A stretch of 41,581 nucleotides of DNA, from positions 1 to 41,581 of the IMG/VR virus record IMGVR_UViG_3300042484_000751, one strand, 5' to 3'. Positions 22,886 through 30,547 of the stretch are shown here, piece after piece. This DNA is from a virus. Numbering within the stretch: position 1 is the first letter of the stretch; every line of letters starts with the position of its first letter. The position numbers were made by a program, and so were the translations under genes. The notes beneath the pieces were generated by a model. That model worked only from the letters and a program-made list of their open reading frames with translations. It had not been told where the DNA came from and did not search any database.

Positions 22886-23830
22886 CTATTTATTTGTTTT
22901 AATCTCTTGTATTTCTCGTTTTAGGTCTTTAATTGCTTCAATTAAGAACGCAGTAAGATTCATATAATTAATACCTTTAGTACCGTCAGGTCTATTTTTG
23001 ACGATTTCAGGTATTACTTTTTCAACTTCTTGTGCAGATAAGCCGTAGGCTTTCTCTTTACTATCTTTCCAGGTAAATCCAAATCCAGTTAATTGGTTAA
23101 TAATATCTAGTGGGTTTTGAATAGATGTAAAGTCTTGCTTTAGCGTTATATCCGAGGACGAATTATAATCTGTGGAAGTTAAAAGCCCTGTATTTGGATT
23201 AAATGTTAATTTAGTGGTAGATATACTCGCACCGGAGGCAGAGCCTGAAGTAAGGGAAGTAAATGTAGGATAAAACGTACTATTAGTTGTTGTATCATCA
23301 CTAATCGTTAGTCCAGATATCACTGATATATTTGAAGCTGATGTTATTCTACCGTAAGTATCGATAGTAATGATAGGGATAGCCGTACCCCCACCATATG
23401 TTGTAGGAGTAACACCTGATGATGCGTTACTTCCGAGCAATGTTGCTTGCCCGGATCCCAATCCAGTAATACCAGTTGAAAGAGGCAGGCCTGTAGCGTT
23501 TGTTAAGACTATAGCAGACGGTGTACCAAGAGCGGGAGTTGTAAGGGTCGGAGAGGTTGAAAATACTAAATTACCTGTACCTGTCTCATTAGAAATAACG
23601 GAGGCAAGTTGAGCTGAAGTAGTTGAACCAAACTGACTTAAATTGCCTGCTTTAATCTCATTAACAGCATTGACAACGTTAGCCTGGGTAATAGTTGTTA
23701 AGTTAGTTAAAACACCAATATTAGCGTTTACAACATCTCCAAACGTGTTTAAATTAGAGAAGTTATTATCTACTTCTATATTTGTTAACGGCGTACCTTT
23801 GACCGTTCTTAAAACCAGTGTTGCTGCCAT
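22886..23830 (-). CDS. Short tail fibre with C-terminal S74 chaperone
   Basis: A 314-residue fibre. Residues 1-35 (RTVKGTPLTNIEVDNNFSNL) form a third type of N-terminal module, distinct from the LNFPSSP and IQxKRS types. The shaft has SDETGTG-like, TNATGLPLSTGITGLGSG and TYGGGTAIPIITIDTYGRI repeats shared with the 2009-residue fibre. The last 89 residues are an S74 domain beginning SSSDITLKQD, with the Ser-Lys dyad at S226 and K231; the Arg common before LK is Thr here. The preceding LLTSTDYNSSSD is identical to the large fibre, indicating recent shared ancestry. A 7/8 late promoter lies 29 bases upstream. Confidence 0.88.
   Translation of the reverse strand: MAATLVLRTVKGTPLTNIEVDNNFSNLNTFGDVVNANIGVLTNLTTITQANVVNAVNEIKAGNLSQFGSTTSAQLASVISNETGTGNLVFSTSPTLTTPALGTPSAIVLTNATGLPLSTGITGLGSGQATLLGSNASSGVTPTTYGGGTAIPIITIDTYGRITSASNISVISGLTISDDTTTNSTFYPTFTSLTSGSASGASISTTKLTFNPNTGLLTSTDYNSSSDITLKQDFTSIQNPLDIINQLTGFGFTWKDSKEKAYGLSAQEVEKVIPEIVKNRPDGTKGINYMNLTAFLIEAIKDLKREIQEIKTNK
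22887..22894 (-). promoter_or_regulatory. Near-consensus late promoter upstream of the 127-residue gene
   Basis: AATAAATA on the minus strand (7 of 8 matches), 49 bases upstream of the ATG at 22838, next to a small AT-rich inverted repeat at 22871-22888 (TAGTATA / TATACTA). Weaker than the perfect sites. Confidence 0.4.
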
Positions 23831-23858
23831 TTAATTTACCTTGCTGTATTCGTTTGAA

Positions 23859-23866
23859 TATTTATT
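23859..23866 (-). promoter_or_regulatory. Near-consensus late promoter for the 314-residue fibre
   Basis: AATAAATA on the minus strand (7 of 8 bases of TATAAATA), 29 bases upstream of the ATG at 23830, a spacing close to that of the perfect sites. GATAAATA follows shortly upstream. Confidence 0.5.
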
Positions 23867-23868
23867 GT

Positions 23869-24114
23869 TTATTTATCTGTCTTAGTTTGACTGATTAAAA
23901 TACGAAGCATATCTTTAAGTTCATCAAGTTCTTGCTTCATATTTAACATCTCTTTTTCAAGACCTTCGGTAGAAGTAGCAGTCTTTTGAGCCAGAGTTCT
24001 CTGGTTAATGTAGTTCTGTCTTGATGTTTGATCTACTACTAAAATAGCCTTTGAGTTAGGGTCTCTATAAAGTGTAGGGTGATCTCTCACCTTTAATACC
24101 TGGTTGTTAATCAT
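23869..24114 (-). CDS. Small coiled-coil virion-associated protein, 81 residues
   Basis: Starts MINNQVLKVRDHPTLYRDPN, then SKAILVVDQTSRQNYINQR, then a heptad-like helix (LEKEMLNMKQELDELKDMLR). The VRDHPxLxRDPxSxAIL opening followed by a coiled coil is a pattern I associate with small proteins beside baseplate genes in cyanophage-type T4-like viruses. The function is unknown; a bundling or docking role in the baseplate is plausible. It overlaps the 611-residue structural gene by four bases (ATGA-type). Confidence 0.78.
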   Translation of the reverse strand: MINNQVLKVRDHPTLYRDPNSKAILVVDQTSRQNYINQRTLAQKTATSTEGLEKEMLNMKQELDELKDMLRILISQTKTDK

Positions 24115-25946
24115 TCTAGGGCAATAATTCTAAGGTCTTTTACCTTGGGGTACGCTGCAATACTGGTAGACTTAAGTACTATTTTAATTACAAATGCACT
24201 GAAGGAGGCTAAACTATCTACAAACTTTTCAATATCTACAAACTGACCATCAACAGTATTTTTAATTGTACCAAGATCTAATTGGGTATATTCTTTGGTA
24301 TCGAATCCAGATGCCTCATTACCATTTTGAAGTTTAAAATAGACTTCAATATCGGCGCCTGCCGGTTTAGATACTGCCAATCTTACAAGTAAGCTGGTGG
24401 CGGGAGTGGCAAGTTCAATTTTTCTGGTCACATAATTTGCACGAGTACTACTTCCCGAAGCTGCTTCATCAGATACAAACATCGGTCTGTATACAATACT
24501 GGTTACGTTGCCAGAAGGAACAGCATTAGAGACTGGTATACTAAAAGATGAACCTTCATTAGAGACCGCTGTCAACCTAAATGTACCGTTATTGGTAACC
24601 GCACCAGAAGTTGTGATAGTAACAAAGGCCCCGGGCACCATGGTTTTTACGTTTGCTTTTTCTAATGCACCGCCTATAGTTACATTACCTGCACCATTAA
24701 ATGAAATAAGGGTATTAGCATTAGCAATAGTAATTAAATCTGTACTTAAGTTATCAGCAGTAGAAGGAGAATTAATATCAGGTGTTATAAACAATGCACT
24801 GGAGAAAGGAAGATCAACTGCGGGGGATACAAAACCATCGCTGGTCTTTAATTCTAACCTGTAAATAAAACTCTCCGCTCCTGCCATAGAAATAGAAGCG
24901 TTTTGATTATCTACTAATAATCTTTCAGTATTAAAATAAATAGTATCTGGATTAAAAGATTCAAAATTACTAACCGTAAAAGACGTATCAGTAGTTTTTA
25001 ATTTATGGTTTATAGTAGTTCTTGGTGGTGTAGAGGTACTAATTGCTGGATAGATAGCAGAAAATTTACGAGGAGTAGTAGCTGTAATACCGCTACCTCC
25101 AAATCTACCACTTGTTATATTACCAGTAATAAAAGAGTTAGCTGCTGTAGCAACTGTATAACCATTAGCAACCACATTACTTACCGATAGATACGTATTT
25201 GCTAGTAAAAGAGTAGGTATGTTGCTAATAGATACTGTATTGCCTGATGTATTAGCTTCATACGCAAAATGTCCAGGTATACCATCGTACTTAACAACCG
25301 AACCATTTGTAAACCCGTGGTTTTTATGATATACTCTTAAAATGGATTGACCATTAAACGCTTGAAAGGGATTATTTTCAAGCAAAGCCAAAGTAGGCTG
25401 CTTAAGAGAATTTTTAGAAACAATTAAATCAACAGTAGCTACCTGGGAGGTAACGTTGGCGCGGTATATTTTAAACTTTACATCACGAGTCTGGTCTTCT
25501 GTCCAATTAACACCATTGGTAGACATAAGCATAACCCCAGAATAGGGTTGTTTAAAGATAATTGAACCAGTAGCATTATCTTCTCCCCCTATTTGTCCAA
25601 CATATACCTTGTGTTTTTTGCTATCAGAGGATAAAGCAAAACAGTATTGTCCAGACTCTAAATTTATAGGTACAGGAAATGTAAAACTAGTAGCTACAGC
25701 TGCATTTGCAGACGTGTTAATATTATCTGAATCAACTACAACTATTGAGTTAGGTAGGATAGATGAACTGGGAATACCATTTTCAAGTTTTCTAACAGAA
25801 AGTTCTACAGGTAGTTTATCATGTTTATCACTAAAAAATAAATCAATTTTAGTTAGAAGTAAGTTTCTGTCGACAAAAAAGGATTGAGCAAGTGTGTCTG
25901 AGTAACCACTTAACCCTGTTCCCCCGTCTGCATTTAGACTAGGCAT
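24111..25946 (-). CDS. Baseplate-periphery structural protein, 611 residues
   Basis: The N-terminal part (about residues 1-170) has the pattern LAQSFFVDRNLLLTKIDLFF, LPVELSVRKLENGIPSSSIL and FTFPVPINLESGQYCFALSS, a beta-sandwich seen in large virion proteins of aquatic T4-like phages. The middle is repetitive and Thr/Asn-rich (YHKNHGFTNGSVVKYDGIPG), and the C-terminus (SLLVRLAVSKPAGADIEVYF, with AYPKVKDLRIIALE) is another beta domain. Location directly after the DUF4815-type protein, where T4 has gp9-gp12, suggests a fibre-attachment or gp10-like role. The exact T4 counterpart is not certain. Confidence 0.75.
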   Translation of the reverse strand: MPSLNADGGTGLSGYSDTLAQSFFVDRNLLLTKIDLFFSDKHDKLPVELSVRKLENGIPSSSILPNSIVVVDSDNINTSANAAVATSFTFPVPINLESGQYCFALSSDSKKHKVYVGQIGGEDNATGSIIFKQPYSGVMLMSTNGVNWTEDQTRDVKFKIYRANVTSQVATVDLIVSKNSLKQPTLALLENNPFQAFNGQSILRVYHKNHGFTNGSVVKYDGIPGHFAYEANTSGNTVSISNIPTLLLANTYLSVSNVVANGYTVATAANSFITGNITSGRFGGSGITATTPRKFSAIYPAISTSTPPRTTINHKLKTTDTSFTVSNFESFNPDTIYFNTERLLVDNQNASISMAGAESFIYRLELKTSDGFVSPAVDLPFSSALFITPDINSPSTADNLSTDLITIANANTLISFNGAGNVTIGGALEKANVKTMVPGAFVTITTSGAVTNNGTFRLTAVSNEGSSFSIPVSNAVPSGNVTSIVYRPMFVSDEAASGSSTRANYVTRKIELATPATSLLVRLAVSKPAGADIEVYFKLQNGNEASGFDTKEYTQLDLGTIKNTVDGQFVDIEKFVDSLASFSAFVIKIVLKSTSIAAYPKVKDLRIIALE

Positions 25947-25975
25947 TTATTTTCCTTGATATACATTTTATTAAA

Positions 25976-28900
25976 TTAGGGATATTGACTTGCGACACCA
26001 TTAGTTCTTAAAGTGTCCCAGGCTGAGTTTCCTGATGCTCCATCTTCAATAATACTTAGGGTAATAGCTGCAGCATAATTTGCGATCGCTGTTTGTACTC
26101 CCGCTTCAGTATTGGGGAAAGAACCGTTAGCAAGTCCAACTTCCCAGAACGAAAGCATATCGGCAGTAGGGGTACCAGCATCGACAATTGTTGCTACCGT
26201 TTCTTTTGTTGCTTCAAAAATTGGAACAATTGTTGTATTAAAATCAGCGCCTGTTATCGAAGCAACTCTTTCTGTAAAGCCATTACCACTACTATCTGTA
26301 GCAGAGAGAATGTTGGTTGCAGTAAGATAATTATTTACAGTAAGCCCGTTTGGTAATACGTAACCGGGATCTGCTAGTGCAGATGTAGGGTTAATTGCAG
26401 CAATGACAGGCCCGGATTGGAAGTTATATTGAGTGCCTCCATCGTTCGCTACCACTTCTCTATTAAAATCATAACCTGCAGGGGTATTGACTGCAGCTTG
26501 TTGTATAACAGTAAGTGAGCTACCTCTCTCAGCAGCATATGCTGCAACAGCATCCCTATACGCTTGCGCCGCTGCTGGATCAGAACACCAATTATAATTA
26601 GCTCCAGCTCCTTCATTGTATAATGCACCTACCACAATGTAATCTAAAGCTATTACAGGCGCCTTTGGTGGCGGGGGAGGCGGAGGTGGCGGTACGGGTG
26701 GTACGCCACCTTCAGTATATACTGGTGGTTGATATACAGGTGAAACTGTATTTGCTGGAGGCGGGGAAGGGGTGTCTACAAAAACTACTGGCGGTGAATA
26801 TACCACCCTTGGAGGTTCAGTATATGAAATTGTACCGCTTGCTGTATATATAGCGTCAGCAAAAGATTCTTTATCACTGCTATCAGTTGGAGAATCGGTG
26901 AGTCTAAATTTAACCGAGCCAGCAGGGATCCTAAGACTGTTTATATCTAAGTTATAGTTAAACGTACCTGTAACTGTACCTTTATCATCGGTAATTATGT
27001 CAGCATTTGCGGTAAGAAAATCACCTGTAAATGTAACATTTGAAGTAGTATTAGCACTCTTACAGAAATCGGTAACATTGTATTCATTAAAAAAGGCAAA
27101 CATTTTTGTATTAGGTTTAAGCTTTTTGGCTGTAAATCTAATCGATGCGCTACGTAGGAATGGAAAAACTGCATTGGTAGAGCTACCAGTGGTGCTAGCA
27201 TCTGTAATTACTACCCCACCTTGTACTGCCTTAGCAGCATCTTTGTTTGTTGGTGTGTACCAAAACTGCTTCCAAGATCCCCATACAGAACCATAGGTTG
27301 CTTCCCCTACAGAATCTGGAATAAAAGTATCGTATGCACCAGTATCATCTCTGTATATTAATGGTTTATCTGAGGTACTAAACCATGTATCCCCTGGTGG
27401 GGAAAGTGTCATTGATCCTGTAAAAGTATAATTGTCATAAGGATTAATACTTTCGACCGAATCAGAAAAATCATTTACAATATATGGTAGCTCTTCATAC
27501 TGTAACATTACAGTATTATTCTTTACTACATACCCGTTATTAGTTCTATTTGCTGCAGTAGGAGTTTGTTCGACTAATTTAAAATTATCTTGAATAAAAG
27601 CAGGTTTTAATTCTCCGCTATCAAAATCCATAGAAATATTATAATCTAAATTACGTACATCACCTATACCATGACCTTTAAATGCTTCTACAACAAAACC
27701 ATTTTTAAATCTATCTAATCCAAAGCTATCTTTGACTGAAAATACTGCTGTATCTAATTCTAATAAAGACAAGGTTGTATAGTATTCAAGATTTTTAATA
27801 CGGTTTTCTAGTTTACCAATATCTTTCATAGTATAGCGTTTTTGGTCTATAGCATAAAAGATTGAGTCTCTATTAATATTAAAACCGTATGCAGGGTGCT
27901 CTACAACGTATAGTGGCATAGCTTCAGCAGGTATTAAAGGCTCTACAGGCTCCAGGCTTGATATACCTTCCTTATACGTTATCTTACCATCACTGGTAAT
28001 AAAGATTTTATCAGTTCTAGGTAAATAATAAGAATAGTCAGTTTGAAAATCATTCGCAAAATCTAAAAATTCATTTCTTACCGCTCCAGTGTTTTTAAAG
28101 TTTACACCGTCGTTTGAAATTCTCGGTCTTAAGTCAATAGAGTCTCTTAATGAATAAACTATACCTTGATCCTTAAAGGTAGGTATAGTATTATAATCTG
28201 GGTATGATTCAGCGCTAAAATAATCTCCTGTACCATGGGTAAAGTAATCATAATGAATTTTTATAGGGCCTTCAGGTGCAGGTTTACCAGGTTTTAATTT
28301 AATCTTAGAAATACCGTAATAAGTAGAAGTTTGTCCACTCTCTAAAGTATAGTTATCTGAAATATCAATTGAATTGCTTTCAAGATAGGACGTTCCAAAA
28401 GCATTAGCTGACATTCTTACATTAGATACTTCGTAAACATCAGCAACACCTAGAGAGATGACGGTTGCTTGACAATCGGTTCTAGTAGTATAGGTGGCAG
28501 ATGAAGAGGTAGAAGTTTTTGCTTTTGCTGAAGGGTTGTTCTTGATAATTGTGGTATAAACTAATACGTCTTGATTAGTTAACCCGTAGTCAGAAAGATC
28601 AATGGATATGTTACGATTAGTTGGTGCGTCGGTGAATGTAATTTCGTCAGATTCTATTTTATAAATTTTACCAGCCGTACCACCAGTAACAGCAACTGCA
28701 AAGTAATCCTGATCGGTCCTAGATGCAAAGGTAGAACCTACAGCTGTAGTTAAGGCTACAACGTTAGCAGTAAGGGTACCAAAAAATACTCTTCTTGTAC
28801 GAATAGTTATATCACTAAGTTCTTTTATAACATCGTTAGGCATCGGGAAGATATATGACGCTTTATCATTATCAACCAATACCGCTTCATCCCTAGTTGT

Positions 28901-30535
28901 ATTTACCCCAAAAACATTAGATAGTGGGTAATTTCTGTCTATAGTTAAAGCAGAATTTGTAGTGACTGCAGTGACTCGATATGAATTAGAAGTATCTGAA
29001 TTAAATTTAATATAATCACCGACCTCTAAGTCAGTGGTAAATACTGAATTAAGGCCTACAACAGCAGCACTTCCATTGGTGAGAGTAACCGTACCGGTAA
29101 CAGAAGTATTTGTAGATGGTACAATGTTTGCTGTAAAAGCGGTTGAAACATAACCAGTATCTGATACGCTTGCATGGTATAACTGTTTTACATCTCTTTC
29201 AAACGTATACCCGCTATTCATACTAATATCAAATAAGAAGGTATTAAAGGTGGAGGCAGCCAACATAGCGTTGCTTGAAGGAGATTCAAACCCTCTAACC
29301 TTTGCATTACCTACCAATGTACCTGCAGGAGAGCCAGGAGTAGCAGTATACTGATCGTATAAATTAATATCTATTAAATTAGAAGTAAAATTAGGAATAC
29401 CGAATGCATCTTTTACTTCTACGTAGTTACCAATAGGAGTTCTAACTACAGCATTAGTAACGTTAGCGGTATCTCTAGGTTTGCTAAAAGGAAAATAACG
29501 ATTTGATTGAGTTTCAACTTCATACCCTTTTACATAACTTTTACCGGGTGTTAAAATAGCAATAGCAAGACTGGCGTTACCTTGAGCGTTCCCTGAATAC
29601 CCGGTGAGATCTGCAGAGGTGGCAGCATGCTCAATAAATTTTAAATTAAATGGCTTAACAGTATAATCACCAGATTCGTCAAAAGTACGACGTGCAAGCT
29701 CATCTTGCAATACGCTATAACCTGGCTTATCGACAATGTCCACAAGGGAGCCATTTTCAATACGAAGCAACTCAATAAAATTATCAGATGTAGCAGAAGA
29801 AATAGAACGTTTATTTAAAATTAATTCAATTTTATATCTATCTGCACCTGGAGCAAAATAGTTAAATGTACCAATAGCGGGATCTAAAAGTGTTTCATCA
29901 TCATCGCTGTTAACAGTAGTTTCAGATACTTCTAATCCTACCCTGTAGTTAGAATTAATAAGATACTTGTCAAGAATAATATTATTGGAAAATACTTTTA
30001 CAAAGTGATCTTTAACAAAATACACACCGTCGGTGATACTTGCCCCTAAGCACTTACCAGTTGAAGAAACGGTTGCGCTGTAGGTAGTACCAGTATCATT
30101 AGTAACAATGTTTTCAGCTGCACTGAATGCACCTGCAGTTCTACTGGTACCTGAGTCTAGATATTTTACAAAAATTGTTGGTGGGTCTGTAGCAGTACCT
30201 TCTTCAACATTTATTACCTGTGCTCTTACCCCGGATGTCTGTCCAATCATCTCTCTGTTAAGATAATTAGCAACCTCAATATCTTCTGAATTAAAGGTAG
30301 TAAGTAGTTTTACAAAGTTTACATTCTTATCAAATTTAATGTTACCAGGTATAACTAATGAACCGGGCTTAAATACATGATTACCAAATCTTGATACTTG
30401 ATTTTGTAGTATTGTTTGAAGTTGATTTAATTCTCTTGATTGAACAGCCACCCCTGGTTTAAAGAGAATGCGGTGAAAGCCATCTGCTTCACTGTAATCA
30501 TCAAAGTACGGGTCGGTGTTAAAATTAATCGCCAT
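25976..30535 (-). CDS. DUF4815-type large virion protein with polyproline linker, 1519 residues
   Basis: The N-terminus MAINFNTDPYFDDYSEADGF, then HRILFKPGVAVQSRELNQLQ and LQNQVSRFGNHVFKPGS, is the DUF4815 signature of large structural proteins in cyanophage-type T4-like viruses. The body is beta-rich with LEDNRI-like helices near residue 905 (LENRIKNLEYYTTLSLLELD). About residues 1225-1290 form a Pro-rich linker (YSPPVVFVDT, SPPPANTV, nine consecutive Pro). The last 230 residues after it (AGANYNWCSDPAAAQAYRDA) are Ala-rich and unlike the rest, possibly an exchanged terminal domain. Probably a baseplate arm or fibre-connector. It begins 12 bases after gp8 with an AGGTAAGAG ribosome site. Confidence 0.85.
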   Translation of the reverse strand: MAINFNTDPYFDDYSEADGFHRILFKPGVAVQSRELNQLQTILQNQVSRFGNHVFKPGSLVIPGNIKFDKNVNFVKLLTTFNSEDIEVANYLNREMIGQTSGVRAQVINVEEGTATDPPTIFVKYLDSGTSRTAGAFSAAENIVTNDTGTTYSATVSSTGKCLGASITDGVYFVKDHFVKVFSNNIILDKYLINSNYRVGLEVSETTVNSDDDETLLDPAIGTFNYFAPGADRYKIELILNKRSISSATSDNFIELLRIENGSLVDIVDKPGYSVLQDELARRTFDESGDYTVKPFNLKFIEHAATSADLTGYSGNAQGNASLAIAILTPGKSYVKGYEVETQSNRYFPFSKPRDTANVTNAVVRTPIGNYVEVKDAFGIPNFTSNLIDINLYDQYTATPGSPAGTLVGNAKVRGFESPSSNAMLAASTFNTFLFDISMNSGYTFERDVKQLYHASVSDTGYVSTAFTANIVPSTNTSVTGTVTLTNGSAAVVGLNSVFTTDLEVGDYIKFNSDTSNSYRVTAVTTNSALTIDRNYPLSNVFGVNTTRDEAVLVDNDKASYIFPMPNDVIKELSDITIRTRRVFFGTLTANVVALTTAVGSTFASRTDQDYFAVAVTGGTAGKIYKIESDEITFTDAPTNRNISIDLSDYGLTNQDVLVYTTIIKNNPSAKAKTSTSSSATYTTRTDCQATVISLGVADVYEVSNVRMSANAFGTSYLESNSIDISDNYTLESGQTSTYYGISKIKLKPGKPAPEGPIKIHYDYFTHGTGDYFSAESYPDYNTIPTFKDQGIVYSLRDSIDLRPRISNDGVNFKNTGAVRNEFLDFANDFQTDYSYYLPRTDKIFITSDGKITYKEGISSLEPVEPLIPAEAMPLYVVEHPAYGFNINRDSIFYAIDQKRYTMKDIGKLENRIKNLEYYTTLSLLELDTAVFSVKDSFGLDRFKNGFVVEAFKGHGIGDVRNLDYNISMDFDSGELKPAFIQDNFKLVEQTPTAANRTNNGYVVKNNTVMLQYEELPYIVNDFSDSVESINPYDNYTFTGSMTLSPPGDTWFSTSDKPLIYRDDTGAYDTFIPDSVGEATYGSVWGSWKQFWYTPTNKDAAKAVQGGVVITDASTTGSSTNAVFPFLRSASIRFTAKKLKPNTKMFAFFNEYNVTDFCKSANTTSNVTFTGDFLTANADIITDDKGTVTGTFNYNLDINSLRIPAGSVKFRLTDSPTDSSDKESFADAIYTASGTISYTEPPRVVYSPPVVFVDTPSPPPANTVSPVYQPPVYTEGGVPPVPPPPPPPPPKAPVIALDYIVVGALYNEGAGANYNWCSDPAAAQAYRDAVAAYAAERGSSLTVIQQAAVNTPAGYDFNREVVANDGGTQYNFQSGPVIAAINPTSALADPGYVLPNGLTVNNYLTATNILSATDSSGNGFTERVASITGADFNTTIVPIFEATKETVATIVDAGTPTADMLSFWEVGLANGSFPNTEAGVQTAIANYAAAITLSIIEDGASGNSAWDTLRTNGVASQYP

Positions 30536-30547
30536 CTCTTACCTATG

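Noticed and set aside
22871-22888. TAGTATA/TATACTA hairpin as a terminator
   Set aside because: The stem is entirely weak pairs and is not followed by a T-run in the direction of transcription, so it is unlikely to terminate.
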